Shown here one piece after another: positions 1 through 10,400 of a stretch of DNA of 47,269 nt. The stretch is from Caulobacteraceae bacterium (GTDB lineage Bacteria > Pseudomonadota > Alphaproteobacteria > Caulobacterales > Caulobacteraceae), in assembly GCA_003164925.1 (NCBI GenBank), contig PLRV01000012.1, positions 78,812 through 126,080 on the forward strand, in the 5' to 3' direction. The stretch's first letter is position 1, and every line of letters begins with the position of its first letter. A model generated the notes under the pieces. The model searched no databases. It was not told where the DNA came from and saw only the letters and a list, made by a program, of their open reading frames with translations. A program made the translations under genes and the position numbers.

Positions 1-33
1 GAACCCCCGGCCGAACCGGTCGCCTCGATTCCG

Positions 34-744
<711 letters not shown>

Positions 745-746
745 TC

Positions 747-995
747 ATGGGCCGCATCGAATTCGACAAGGCGACCGGCGCGGCCCTCGCCCGGCGCATC
801 AGGGACCACCTGAAGGACGAGGCGGGCGTGGAGATCGATCCGGTCGACGCCCACAGACTACTCGACTTCCTCGCCGAGATTCTGGGTCCGCACTATTACA
901 ATCAGGCGCTGACCGACGCCGAGGTGGTGCTCAAGGACCGGGTCGACGCTATCGCCGACGCCATAGCGGGGCTGTCGCGGCCGATGCCGAGGTAG
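747..995 (+). CDS. DUF2164 family protein
   Basis: This is an 82-aa soluble acidic protein of the DUF2164 family, whose function is unknown. The family pattern is visible as a central LLDFLAEILGPHYYNQALTD segment, the conserved tyrosine/asparagine region, followed by a helix rich in Asp and Val. ATG 747 lies 2 bases after the mtgA stop. An in-frame GTG at 741 overlaps that stop (GTGA) and would add two residues, so translational coupling is likely with either start. No signal peptide or membrane segment is present. The pairing with mtgA does not by itself indicate a role in cell-wall metabolism. Confidence 0.8.
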   Translation: MGRIEFDKATGAALARRIRDHLKDEAGVEIDPVDAHRLLDFLAEILGPHYYNQALTDAEVVLKDRVDAIADAIAGLSRPMPR

Positions 996-1107
996 GCTGG
1001 CTGGCCGCCGCCGCCGGAGGGAGGGGCAGGGCTCAGTCCCCACCACTGAATCCCATCAAGATCGACCGGTCGCTGGCCCCATCGGCGTGGCCGCGCTAGG
1101 AGTAGGC

Positions 1108-1251
1108 ATGGCCAAGAAACCCGAATCCAAGACTGTCGACCCCGATGCCGCTGAACCCCCGCCGAGCGAAGCGGTGAAGGCCAAGGCCGGCGCTCCGATC
1201 CAATTCGGCCCCTCGCCGTCAGCACCCGGCTCGCGGCTCAAAAAGCGCTAG
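1108..1251 (+). CDS. Small basic/proline-rich hypothetical protein (47 aa)
   Basis: This short frame starts at an ATG preceded by a good Shine-Dalgarno sequence (AGGAG, 1098-1102). The product is hydrophilic and probably unstructured. It starts MAKKPESK, is rich in Pro, Ala and Glu in the middle, and ends in RLKKR. Nothing in it points to a function. Its TAG stop lies inside the CTAG (1248-1251) that begins the 167-bp palindromic element, so the element's edge coincides exactly with the end of the gene. Support is the ribosome-binding site and plausible codon use; it is too short for a stronger claim. Confidence 0.55.
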   Translation: MAKKPESKTVDPDAAEPPPSEAVKAKAGAPIQFGPSPSAPGSRLKKR

Positions 1252-1414
1252 TGTGGCGATTCAGAAATTCGCCCCCGGCTTGTGGAGAGCGCGGAGCGAA
1301 TTTCTGAATCTACAGCCACGCTAGAACTATATGATTCTAGTGTGCTTTTTTGAATCTGAAGTTCGCTCTGAGGCTTACCCAATGTGCAGGCGAACTTCAG
1401 ATTCAGCACGCTAG
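1248..1414. repeat. 167-bp double-hairpin element bounded by CTAG, copy 1
   Basis: The element begins and ends with CTAG. It contains two hairpins: arms GATTCAGAAATTCG / CGAATTTCTGAATC (about 1258-1310) and GAATCTGAAGTTCG / CGAACTTCAGATTC (about 1352-1404). Internal CTAGs at 1320 and 1337 flank the 13-base spacer between the hairpins. The same sequence recurs inverted at 27089-27255, with about 14 mismatches in 167 bases and no gaps by eye. It fills the gap between the 47-aa gene and the TonB receptor and could also act as a two-way terminator. It has no coding capacity. The CTAG ends suggest a MITE-like element using a TA target. Confidence 0.88.
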
Positions 1415-1429
1415 GGCCAATATCGCGCC

Positions 1430-3652
1430 TTAGAACAGGTAAGTCGCCTCGAGGCGGCCGGAGATGGGCTCCAGCGGGTGAACCTGCAGGCCTGTGACTT
1501 CGGGGCTGCTCAGACCTGGAGTCAGGCGCGAGGTATAATAATAGGCCGCCGCGTCGGCGTGATCGTTCAGCAGGTTGTAGACGCTGAGCTGAACCTTGAA
1601 CTTGGCGGTGACCTTGTAGCCCAAATCGACATTGACCTCGCTATAGCCCTTGTCTTGCGGGTTTTGGGGGCCGTCGGTGACGGGATAGGGGCCTAGGTCA
1701 CGCCACTGCAGGCCGCCGAACCAGGGGCCGAGGTTGTCCACCAGCACGCCGAACGAGCCGATGAAGCTGGGAGCATTGGCGATGAAGGCTCCACCGACGA
1801 TGCCGAACTGGTTGGCAAGGGTCGTCAGGGAGTCCTGATAGCGGGCCTTGGAGAAGGCGAGGTCGGTGTTCAGCTCGATCCAGCGGAAGGGGCGATACTG
1901 TCCCGACAGCTCCACCCCCTGGCGCCGGCTGGGGGCGCTGGGCTGATCCTCGCCCTGGTCCTGGTCATATTTCAGCTCGGAGGTGAAGTCCTCCTGGAAC
2001 ACGGCGACCTGTACCTGGACCTTGGGAATGAGATTGGTGCGCAGACCGACTTCCTCACCGGTCGCCGGCGACATCAGGGGGGTCTTGATGTTGATGCCCT
2101 GAATCCCTTCCAGCGGCACGGTCTGGAATACGCCGCGCACGTCGTTGGAATGGAAGCCCTGGCCGGCGCTGACATAGAACTCGGTCTTGATGAAGGGGCC
2201 AAGGATAATGCTACCCTTGGGCTGGGGCAGGGTCAGCGAGCCCGAGGCGTTGATGGGTTGGGTCAAGCTGCGGTCGCTTGCCGCGTAATCCTCCTCCCGG
2301 AAGCCCGCCACCGTGCGCAGCCAGGGCGTCCAGCGGGCGGTGTTCTCCACATAGGCGCCCAGGTCGCTCAGGCTCACCCGGTCGGCGCTGCAGGCCCCGC
2401 CGACGGCGGCGTAAGGGATGCCATAGGTTCCGTCGGTGCTGGCCAGCTCGCAATAGTCGAGCACGACGCGCTGAAGGGTGTGGCGCCGGTCGATGTATTC
2501 GCTGTCGTAGCGTTCCTGCAGGCCGAAGGTGGTGTCGGTGTGGATGGTCCCGAAGTCGTGCGTCAGGGTCAGTGCCGCATCGCCGCCAAGGGTCGAACGC
2601 GTCTCGTCCTGCTGCTCCTGGTCGCCGTTGGTCGGGTCGAACAGGTAGTGGGTGAAGTCGTTCCACAGGGTCATGGTGCTGTGGATGGCGTAGGCGTTGG
2701 CGGTGAACTTCCACTGCTCGCCGATCGCGCCGTAATGACCTGACAGGCTGTAGCGCTCCGAGCGGCTGCCATCGGTGGGGTCCAGCACGCCGTAGCGGCT
2801 GATCAAGCCCTGCTGCACGGCATAGACCGACTGGTCGGTCTCAAGATGCCCCGCGCTTTGGTAATACATGGCCGTGACGCTGTAGCCGTCAGCATCCGTA
2901 CCGTGACTGAAGCGGGTCGCCAGATTGATCTTGTTGAAGCCGCCGGCCGGATCCCAAGGACCGTCCACGTGGCCGACCTCGGCCGCCGCCCACAGGCGGT
3001 CATCCGCGTCGAAATGCTGCGTGCCGCCGGCGAACAGGTCCTGATTGCGCAGGGTGCCGACGCTGGCCACGACCTGGTTGGGCAGATCGTTGGTCAAGTG
3101 CACATGGGCCGAGCCCACCGCGCCGTTATCGCCGATCGCGGCGTAGTAGGGGCCCTTGGTGTAGTCGATGCCGCTTAGGATCTGCGGCATGATGAAGTTC
3201 TGGTCCGAATAGCCCTGGCCGTGGGCGTTGGTTGGACGATTGATCGGCATATCGTCAACCGAGCTGGCGAAATCGGTGCCATGATCCAGGTTGAAGCCGC
3301 GCAGCAGGTACTGATTGGCCTTGCCTTCGCCCGAATGGATCGTGACCACCAGGCCCGGAACGGTTTCGTACAGCTGGCCGATGCGATAGATCGGGCGAAG
3401 ATCGATTTCCTTCTCGGTCACCTTGCCCTGGCTCGCGGTGGTCGCGACGCCCAGCAGATTTACCCGCGAGGCGGTGACCACCACTTCATTCTTGGCGGCG
3501 GCCGGCTTGGCTGGGGCGGCTTTCGATGTCGGCGCGACCGGTTGGGCGGTCTGGGCCGCGGCGCCAAAGGCCAGCGCCAGCCCCGCACTCCCGGCCATCA
3601 GGCCCACCAGCCCGTTGCAACGCAGAGGCGCGGAAAACTTTGACCGCGACAT
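1430..3652 (-). CDS. TonB-dependent outer-membrane receptor
   Basis: A 740-aa gated outer-membrane channel that imports an unidentified ligand using TonB energy. A signal peptide (about residues 1-33, ending in AAAQ) is followed by a TonB-box-like VVVTAS segment near residue 57. A plug domain follows, with the pattern YLLRGFNLDHGTDF and DDMPINRPTN. A long beta-barrel ends in EATYLF, a typical outer-membrane C-terminus with a final aromatic residue. There is no STN domain, so it is a plain transporter rather than a transducing receptor. ATG 3652 has an AAGG-type ribosome-binding site about 7 bases upstream. No transport or regulatory partner is adjacent, and the substrate cannot be told from the sequence. 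Confidence 0.9.
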   Translation of the reverse strand: MSRSKFSAPLRCNGLVGLMAGSAGLALAFGAAAQTAQPVAPTSKAAPAKPAAAKNEVVVTASRVNLLGVATTASQGKVTEKEIDLRPIYRIGQLYETVPGLVVTIHSGEGKANQYLLRGFNLDHGTDFASSVDDMPINRPTNAHGQGYSDQNFIMPQILSGIDYTKGPYYAAIGDNGAVGSAHVHLTNDLPNQVVASVGTLRNQDLFAGGTQHFDADDRLWAAAEVGHVDGPWDPAGGFNKINLATRFSHGTDADGYSVTAMYYQSAGHLETDQSVYAVQQGLISRYGVLDPTDGSRSERYSLSGHYGAIGEQWKFTANAYAIHSTMTLWNDFTHYLFDPTNGDQEQQDETRSTLGGDAALTLTHDFGTIHTDTTFGLQERYDSEYIDRRHTLQRVVLDYCELASTDGTYGIPYAAVGGACSADRVSLSDLGAYVENTARWTPWLRTVAGFREEDYAASDRSLTQPINASGSLTLPQPKGSIILGPFIKTEFYVSAGQGFHSNDVRGVFQTVPLEGIQGINIKTPLMSPATGEEVGLRTNLIPKVQVQVAVFQEDFTSELKYDQDQGEDQPSAPSRRQGVELSGQYRPFRWIELNTDLAFSKARYQDSLTTLANQFGIVGGAFIANAPSFIGSFGVLVDNLGPWFGGLQWRDLGPYPVTDGPQNPQDKGYSEVNVDLGYKVTAKFKVQLSVYNLLNDHADAAAYYYTSRLTPGLSSPEVTGLQVHPLEPISGRLEATYLF

Positions 3653-3761
3653 GAATACCTTTCATTCCGTTTGCCGGTTTAGGGCAGGCGTCTCGCATAG
3701 CAATACGGAGCCAAGAATGGTTCCCCCTCAGGGATCGCCATTTTTGCGCTGAAAAGGCCGC

Positions 3762-4589
3762 TCAGCTCGCTTTGACGGCCAGCGGATCGCCGTGCGCGCT
3801 GGCTTGAATGAAGCGACGGTCTTGGCCGAACAGGCGTGCCGCGGTCAGCACGCCGGTGGCGTAGGCGCCGGTGTCCAGTCCCATGCGCACCGGGCCCGCG
3901 TACGGCTCCGGCTCGGGGGTGTGGCCGTGCACCACCATTTTGGAAAAGGGGCGGCGTTCTTCCAGGAACTCGTTGCGGATCCACAGCATGTCCTGCTCGG
4001 TCTGCCGCTCGATGGGCACGCCGGGTCGCAGGCCCGCGTGCACGAAGATGTAGTCGCCGTATTCGACGCACAACTCCAGGTTCTGCAGGAACGCCAGGTG
4101 GCCGGGCGGCATAGCCCTTTCCAGAGCGTCTCGGGTTTCGGTCCACAGATCTGAGGTCGTGCGGGCCTGCGGTGCGGCCACGCCGTAGGACACCAAGGTC
4201 GCGGCGCCGCCATTCTGCAGCCAGGTCGGGCCGAATTCGGGATTGGCCAGGAAGGCCAGCATGGCCTGCTCATGGTTGCCCTTCAAGGCGCGCACCTCCA
4301 CGTTCTCCAGTGCGCAGATACGCATCGCGCATTCGATAACACCCCTGGAATAGGCGCCGCGGTCCACGTAATCGCCCAGGAACACCAGGACCGGCTTCTC
4401 ATCGGAGGGCGTGGCGGCCATGTCCCGTGCGATCTGCCCGAGCAAATCCTCAAGCAGGTCGAGCCGCCCGTGAATATCGCCAATGGCGTAGATCAGCGGC
4501 CCTCCGGTGGAGGGCGGGGATGCGCTGGATCGCCTCTTGGCTCCCCATCCAAACAAACCGACACCTTTCGCACTACGTTCAAGAGCCAT
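3762..4589 (-). CDS. Metallophosphoesterase, Ser/Thr protein phosphatase (PPP) type
   Basis: This is a 275-aa cytosolic phosphatase of the calcineurin-like PPP superfamily, related to PrpA/PrpB and ApaH. All metal-binding motifs are present in order: GDIHGR (about residues 37-42), GDYVDRG, GNHE, the histidine in FVHAGLRPG, and VVHGHTPEP. It could act on phosphoproteins or dinucleoside polyphosphates; the sequence does not decide. ATG 4589 is preferred, giving MALERSAKG at the N-terminus. A TTG at 4613 would add 8 residues. Either start lies within an arm of the palindromic element at 4582-4697, so the element supplies the start codon and untranslated leader. The neighbours, a receptor and a sugar transferase, suggest no pathway. 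Confidence 0.87.
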   Translation of the reverse strand: MALERSAKGVGLFGWGAKRRSSASPPSTGGPLIYAIGDIHGRLDLLEDLLGQIARDMAATPSDEKPVLVFLGDYVDRGAYSRGVIECAMRICALENVEVRALKGNHEQAMLAFLANPEFGPTWLQNGGAATLVSYGVAAPQARTTSDLWTETRDALERAMPPGHLAFLQNLELCVEYGDYIFVHAGLRPGVPIERQTEQDMLWIRNEFLEERRPFSKMVVHGHTPEPEPYAGPVRMGLDTGAYATGVLTAARLFGQDRRFIQASAHGDPLAVKAS

Positions 4590-4697
4590 TTCCGATCTGA
4601 CCGATTCGATCAAATCGGATAAAAATGGCTCTATTTCATATAGTTATAGCATTTTTTGATCCGATAACCGCGTCACACTGATCGGAAAATGCTCTAG
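4582..4697. repeat. 116-bp double-hairpin element related to the CTAG repeats
   Basis: There are two adjacent hairpins. The first has arms AGAGCCATTT (4582-4591) and AAATGGCTCT (4623-4632). The second has AGCATTTT near 4648 pairing with AAAATGCT near 4685-4692. The spacer between them contains TCATATAGTT, the same 10-mer found (as its complement) in the spacer of the 167-bp element at 1248-1414. The right end is CTAG (4694-4697) and forms the TAG stop of the sugar-transferase gene. The left arm contains the ATG of the phosphatase gene. Architecture and linker suggest a common family, although the arm sequences differ. Confidence 0.8.
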
Positions 4698-5269
4698 AAC
4701 CGCACATTCTGACGCCGCACGACCTTGGCCAGCGTCATCATCATAATTCGCAGATCGAACAAAAGACCCCGTCGCCGCAAATATTCGCAGTCGAGACGAA
4801 CCTTCTCGGAAATAGGCAGTTCGTCACGCCCATTGACCTGAGCCCAGCCGGTCAGACCCGGCCGCAAGGCATCCACCCCGGCCTGAACGCGCAGAGCCAC
4901 AAGGTCATCCTGATTGAACAAGGCCGGGCGCGGGCCGACCAGGCTCATCTGACCGACGAGTACGCTCCAAAGCTGCGGCAGTTCGTCCAGACTGCTTCGT
5001 CGCAGGAAGCCGCCGATGGGCGTGAGCCATTTGTCGGGGTCGGTCATCAGATGGGTGGCCACCTGCGGCGTGTCGATGCGCATGGTGCGCAACTTGGGCA
5101 TCAAAAATATCCGGCTGTTGCGCCCCACGCGCTTGGACCAGTGGATCGCCGGCCCCGGCGAACTCAGCCGTACAAGGGCGGCCAGCCCGGCCAATGGCAG
5201 CGCCAGCGTCAGCAGAGCCGCCCCCGCCACGAGCGCGTCGGTGGTTCGTTTAACGGCGTCGCAAGCCAA
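4694..5269 (-). CDS. Bacterial sugar transferase (undecaprenyl-phosphate phosphosugar transferase type)
   Basis: A 191-aa membrane enzyme of the ExoY/WcaJ family, which transfers a sugar-1-phosphate from a nucleotide sugar to undecaprenyl phosphate to start polysaccharide synthesis. One N-terminal membrane segment (about residues 13-33) precedes the catalytic domain. Family motifs are [36 protein letters not shown] and [14 protein letters not shown]. It is a short form without the long N-terminal membrane region of WcaJ. The only in-frame start is TTG 5269, with GAGGAT just upstream; an in-frame stop lies shortly before. Its TAG stop is the terminal CTAG of the neighbouring repeat. No other polysaccharide genes are in the window, so its product is unknown. 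Confidence 0.88.
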   Translation of the reverse strand: MACDAVKRTTDALVAGAALLTLALPLAGLAALVRLSSPGPAIHWSKRVGRNSRIFLMPKLRTMRIDTPQVATHLMTDPDKWLTPIGGFLRRSSLDELPQLWSVLVGQMSLVGPRPALFNQDDLVALRVQAGVDALRPGLTGWAQVNGRDELPISEKVRLDCEYLRRRGLLFDLRIMMMTLAKVVRRQNVRF

Positions 5270-5416
5270 GCCCGATCCTCGTCATCCATTCCAGCCCGTC
5301 TCCGAACACGGCGATGGGTTAGATGTTTATGCATGAGCCGCGCCAATCGGAAAGTCGCGCGCGCTCGACAACCGGGCGATGGACCGCTAACTCGGCCGGG
5401 CCTTCGGAATGAAAAA

Positions 5417-6472
5417 ATGAACCAGGACGACGCCTCCGCTTCCCCGACCTACGCCGGCCCCGAACGCATCCTGTCCGGGGTGCAGACCTCCGGCGCGCTG
5501 CATTTGGGCAACTACCTGGGCGCCCTGGTCAAGTTCGTCCGGCTGCAGGACCAGGCCGAGTGCCTGTTCTTTCTGGCCGATCTGCATGCCATCACCGCGT
5601 GGCAGGACCCCGAATTGATGGTCCCGCAGATGCGCCAAATCGCGGCGGCTTATATCGCCTCAGGGGTCGATCCGAAAAAGGCGATCATATTTCCTCAGTC
5701 GGCCGTGCACGAGCACGCCGAGTTGGCTTGGATTTTCAATTGCGTGGCCCGTGTCGGCTGGCTTGAGCGCATGACCCAGTTCAAGGACAAGACCGGCAAG
5801 GACCGGGAAGGCGCCTCAGTGGGCCTGTACGACTATCCCGTGCTCCAAGCGGCCGACATCTTGCTGTATAAGGCCACCCACGTGCCCGTGGGCGAGGACC
5901 AGAAGCAGCATCTGGAGCTGACGCGCGATATCGCCCAGAAGTTCAACAACGACTTCTCCGCTCCGGGTTTCTTTCCCCTGGTCGAGCCGGTGATCGAGGG
6001 GCCGGGCGCGCGGGTCATGTCTTTGCGCGACGGCCTGTCCAAGATGTCCAAGTCAGACCCCTCGGACCAGTCGCGCATCAACCTGCTGGATGACGCCGAC
6101 GCCATCGCCCAGAAGATCCGCCGGGCTAAGACCGATCCCGAGCCCCTGCCTGAAACCGTCGAGGACCTGAAGGGCCGGCCCGAGGCGAACAATCTCGTGG
6201 GTATCTACGCGGCCTTGGCAGGGACCGCCAAGGCGCAGGTGTTGGCCGAGTTCGGCGGCAAGGGCTTCGGCATTTTCAAGCCGGCCCTGGCGGAGCTCAC
6301 CGTTCATAAGATCGCGCCGATTGGCGAGGAGATGCGCCGCCTGATGAATGAACCCGCGGAGATGGACCGAATATTGCTGGCTGGCGTGGAAAAGGCTCAG
6401 TCCATCGCCGCCCCGATCCTTGCCGAAACCAAGCGGCTGGTGGGATTCTGGTCGCCGAAGCGGAACGCCTGA
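5417..6472 (+). CDS. trpS: Tryptophanyl-tRNA synthetase
   Basis: This class I aminoacyl-tRNA synthetase charges tRNA(Trp) in the cytosol. It is 351 aa from ATG 5417, normal for bacterial TrpRS. The HIGH-like motif is LHLGNYLG near residue 29, and the KMSKS loop reads KMSKSDPS near residue 208. The Rossmann core between them includes [17 protein letters not shown]. The reading frame stays open a long way upstream, but homology begins only at about residue 14 ([11 protein letters not shown]). That supports ATG 5417 over any upstream start. The gene stands alone and converges on the response regulator, 17 bases apart. Confidence 0.95.
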   Translation: MNQDDASASPTYAGPERILSGVQTSGALHLGNYLGALVKFVRLQDQAECLFFLADLHAITAWQDPELMVPQMRQIAAAYIASGVDPKKAIIFPQSAVHEHAELAWIFNCVARVGWLERMTQFKDKTGKDREGASVGLYDYPVLQAADILLYKATHVPVGEDQKQHLELTRDIAQKFNNDFSAPGFFPLVEPVIEGPGARVMSLRDGLSKMSKSDPSDQSRINLLDDADAIAQKIRRAKTDPEPLPETVEDLKGRPEANNLVGIYAALAGTAKAQVLAEFGGKGFGIFKPALAELTVHKIAPIGEEMRRLMNEPAEMDRILLAGVEKAQSIAAPILAETKRLVGFWSPKRNA

Positions 6473-6473
6473 A

Positions 6474-6493
6474 CACCGCGAATCCTGCTCTAG
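6474..6493. repeat. Half-site of a CTAG-ended palindromic repeat
   Basis: The short gap between convergent trpS and the response regulator contains CGCGAATCCTGCTCTAG. This matches the right arm of the hairpin at 20002-20055 (GTGAATCCTGCTCTAA). The CTAG at 6490-6493 includes the TAG stop of the response-regulator gene on the minus strand. Only one arm remains, so this is probably a truncated or solo arm of the same repeat family. Confidence 0.55.
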
Positions 6494-7287
6494 GCCCGTT
6501 TCACCGCCGAGACGAACATATAGCCTTCGTTGCGCACCGTGCGCACGAGATCGCCCTCCACGCGGCGCCCCTCGGTGAGCTTCCGCCGCAGCCGGCTCAC
6601 CTGAACGTCGACCGCTCGGTCGAAGGTGAAGGCCTCGCGCCCGCGCACCAGATGAAGCAGGTGGTCGCGGGTCAGCACCCGGCGAGGATGATCCAGGAAG
6701 GCGCGCAGCAGGGCGAACTCGCTGGTGCTGAGCAGGACAGGCGCGCCGTCCGGCGCCTTCAGTTCATGGGTCCAGACCGACAGGGTCCAGCCGGAGAATT
6801 CGTACCCCTCGTCCGTCGACGCTCGCGCCGGGTCGGTCGTATTCGGCGACGCCGACAGGCGACGCCGCAGGGCGCGAATACGAGCCAGCAATTCGCGCGG
6901 ATTGGCCGGCTTGGACATGTAGTCGTCCGCGCCCAGCTCCAGCCCGACAATCCGGTCGGTGTCGTCGCCGGCGGCCGACAGGATCAGGATCGCCGGCCGG
7001 GCCCTATGGCGTCCGGCGAGCCGCTTGCAGATGCTCAACCCGTCCTCGCCGGGAAGCATCACGTCCAGCACAACGACGTCGACGGCGTTCCGATCGACGA
7101 TCGCATCCACGCTCGCTCCATCGACCGCCCGGAACACCTTCAGGCCGTGTCGCTCGAGAAAATCGGCGATAAGGCCTTGCAAGGTCTCGTCATCGTCGAC
7201 AATAAGGACCGTGGGCGCAGGGGATAGGTCTACGCCATCCGCCCCGCCGCCGGGCTTGGGGTGAGGCCTTTCATCGACGCCTGTCAC
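6490..7287 (-). CDS. OmpR-family two-component response regulator (orphan)
   Basis: A 265-aa DNA-binding response regulator. The receiver domain (about residues 26-140) has acidic residues at DDD 31-33, the phospho-acceptor Asp near 75 in VVVLDVMLPGEDG, and the conserved lysine in MSKPANP. A winged-helix C-terminal domain follows, with LLSTSEFALLRAFLDHPRRVLTRDHLL and a final VRTVRNEGYMF. The start is GTG 7287. The first 25 residues are an unconserved Pro/Gly-rich extension. No histidine kinase is nearby, so its partner must be elsewhere. It is divergent from the autotransporter gene and could regulate it, but that is inference from position only. Confidence 0.9.
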   Translation of the reverse strand: MTGVDERPHPKPGGGADGVDLSPAPTVLIVDDDETLQGLIADFLERHGLKVFRAVDGASVDAIVDRNAVDVVVLDVMLPGEDGLSICKRLAGRHRARPAILILSAAGDDTDRIVGLELGADDYMSKPANPRELLARIRALRRRLSASPNTTDPARASTDEGYEFSGWTLSVWTHELKAPDGAPVLLSTSEFALLRAFLDHPRRVLTRDHLLHLVRGREAFTFDRAVDVQVSRLRRKLTEGRRVEGDLVRTVRNEGYMFVSAVKRA

Positions 7288-7432
7288 GCTGCATTACCCC
7301 GCGCCGCCACAATTTACACAACATGCGTAAGCCAAGCTGATCCGAGCGCCTGATCACCCCAGACCTTGACCAAAACATGTCCTGGTGGCTTGGGTGTCGC
7401 GGATTGTCATACCGGGATTGAATTGGGACACG

Positions 7433-10400
7433 ATGCCGAAAGCTGATCGACACGCCCTGGCGCCGCAGCGCGTTCTTGAACACAAGAGCGGGCGGAGCAT
7501 ACGGTTCCGACTGATGGCCGCTGCCGCCGTCACGCCCTTGTGTGTCTTCGGGCTGCATGGCGTGGCCCGCGCCCAAACGGACACCATCTCCAGCACGGCG
7601 ACCACCGAGCAGTACACCGCCACCGCGGTCAATGGCGGGCCCGGCAACATCGACGTGGCGTCCGGCGGCGCGGTCAATCCGGACGGCGGCACGGCCATCC
7701 TGATGAACAGCAATAACAGCGTGAGCGTCGAAGGCGCCATCACGATCAAGAACGCCAACAATTCGGTTGGCATCCAGGCCCTCAACGGGACGCAAGGTTC
7801 GATCACCGTCACCGGCTCCATAACCGAGACGGAAAGCTACACGCCGGCGACCAACGCCGACGGCTATACCCAGGAGCCCTACGCTTCAGGCTCAGGCCGG
7901 TATGGAATCCAGACTCAGGGATCCTTCATCGGCAACGTCACGATGAACGGTTCGATCTCCGTTCAGGGCAACAATTCCTATGGTGTCTACATCGCCAATG
8001 GTCTGGGCAACCTCTCGAACGTCGGCACACTGACCCTGGGCGCCGTCGGCACCGCCGGCAGCATCAGCGTCACCGGCGACAACAGCGCGGGCGTCTATAC
8101 CGCGGGCGCAATCTACGGCTCCGTGCAGATCATCGACAGCGTATCGGCCAAGGGCCAGAACTCGAACGCGGTCCAGATCACAGGCAATGTCAACGGGTCG
8201 CTGACGGTCTATTCGACCCTGTCGGCCACCGCCTACGCCTCGACCACGCGTCCCACCACCTCAACCCTGCTGAGCAAGGTCGAGGCTGTCCCGGCGCAAG
8301 TCGAACAGGGCGGATCGGCCCTGATCGTGGGCGGCAGTGTGACGGGCGGCATATTCCTGGGCGCGCCGCCGAGCGGCACCGCCACCGGCAGCACCGCCGA
8401 CGTCGATGGCGACGGCATCGCCGACGGCTCGGAAGGCACCTCCTCGTTGGTCACTTACGGCTCCTCCCCGGCGCTTGTGATCGGCCAGAACACCAGTCCG
8501 ATCACCATCGGTGAGTTCGGAGCGTGCAACGCCTCCAGCTCCGGTCCGGGCGACAACTGCTTCGGCCTGATCGTGGAAGGCACGATCTCGGGCAACGGAA
8601 TCTACGACGGGGTGTCCGCCACGGCGGTGGACATCGGACAGGGCGGCGCCGGCGTGACCTTCGCGGGCGGCGTTCGCATTGCGCCGACCTCCACCATCAG
8701 CGCGACCTCCTACGAGGCCAACGCCACCGGCATCCTGATCGAGCCGAACGTCACCATCCCGCTGCTTCAGAACGAAGGCACCATCGAGGCGTCGGTCACG
8801 TCCACCGGCGCGACAAGCGCGAACGCCATTCTGATCGATGCGTGGACCTCATCGACGCCGTTGCCTTCGACGCTGACCAACTATGGCACGATCAACGCCA
8901 CCTCGACCGGCACGGCGGGGTCGTCGTACGCGGTGGTCGATCACAGCGGATCGATCAGCACCGTCAACAACTACGGCACGATCGAGGCGACGATCGCGAC
9001 GCAGAGCCTGGGGGCTACCGCCACCGGCAGCACCGTCGCCATCGACCTGAGCGCCAACACCACCGGCGTCAGACTTTACCAGGCCGTCTTCGGGACGGGC
9101 GCGTCTCCCGTGATCACCGGCGACGTGCTTTTGGGCAGTGGGACCAATTCGGTGGATTTGGAAGCCGGTTCCATCACCGGCCAACTGTCCATGGGATCAG
9201 GCGCCACGGAATCCGCCAGCAACACCAGCAACGGCGTCGGCGGCAGCAGCGGCAGCAGCATCAGCAGTCTGACCATCGACGGCGGCGCCTATGTCCACGG
9301 TGCGGTGACCTATGGCGGGTCGAGCATCAACATCTCTGTCAACGACGGGCAACTGCTGAATACCGCGCCGACGATCATCACGGGGACCAACCTGACCGTC
9401 GGCAGCGCCAGCACCGTGAGTTTCGCGCTCGATCCGGGCCGGGTTTACGTCGCCCCGACCGGCGCAGCGTCGAACGCTCAGTATACGACGAACACCACCT
9501 ACAACATGTCCAAGGTGACGCTCGACAGCGGGGCTACCTTGGGCGTGACCTTCCTTTCGGTCCCGACCAGCATCGAGACCTTCACGGTTATCAAGGCGGG
9601 CGCGCTGTCGGCCGGGGCCACCAACTTTTCGGTCACGACCCCGTTCCTGTTCAGCGCCACCTCCCAGTCCAATCAGGCGGCGGGCACGGTCACCGTTACC
9701 GTCGCGCCCAGGTCGGCGACGGCCTTGGGTCTGAACAAGGCGGAGACCGCGGCTTTGCCGGCGATCTACGCCTCGCTTGGCCAGGACTCCGGCATCCTGA
9801 GCGCTCTGGCCAACGCACCCACCAGCAGCAGCTTCCACCAGTCCTATCAGCAGATGCTGCCGGACTCGGCGGGCGACGTGTTCCAGGTGGTCACGTCCAT
9901 GTCCAAGGCGGTGGCCCGCGCGTCTGTGGGTGCGGCCGGCTTTGACGGTTCCGGTTCGGTGGGCGTGCACGCCAATGCCGACGAAGCCGACGATGAGGAA
10001 GACGAAATCGCCGCGCCCGGCGGACTGTGGGCCAGCGAATATATCATCGGGCTGAATCAGAGCCGCCAGGACAACGAGGCCTACCGCGCGGTCGGTTTGG
10101 GCCTAGTCGCGGGGCTGGACCTGGGCGGCCTGGGGGCGGACGTCTCCTTCGGCAGCGCCAATGTGGTCAAGCCGCATGATCCGGGCGACAGCAATGTCTC
10201 GATCAGCCGGGTGGAGGCGGGTCTTTACGCGACGCCGCAGTTCGGCATCCTGCATACCGAAGCTCGCGTGGCGGGCGGCTACCTGAAGATCTCCGACCGG
10301 CGTGAATTCGCCGCCGACGTGCTCGAGGGCACCGACTCCGCCGTGACGGGGATCTCGCGCACGGCCAACTCGTCATGGAATGGCTACGACTTGAGCGCGC

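Noticed and set aside
1248-1414. The double-hairpin repeat as a CRISPR array or a small structured RNA
   Set aside because: There are no regularly spaced identical repeats with unique spacers, and two inverted near-identical copies with CTAG ends fit a dispersed element better than an RNA gene.
8524-9945. A 473-codon plus-strand frame inside the autotransporter gene
   Set aside because: It is an out-of-frame shadow with extreme Arg/Gln/His content; the autotransporter frame has a signal peptide, passenger repeats and barrel.
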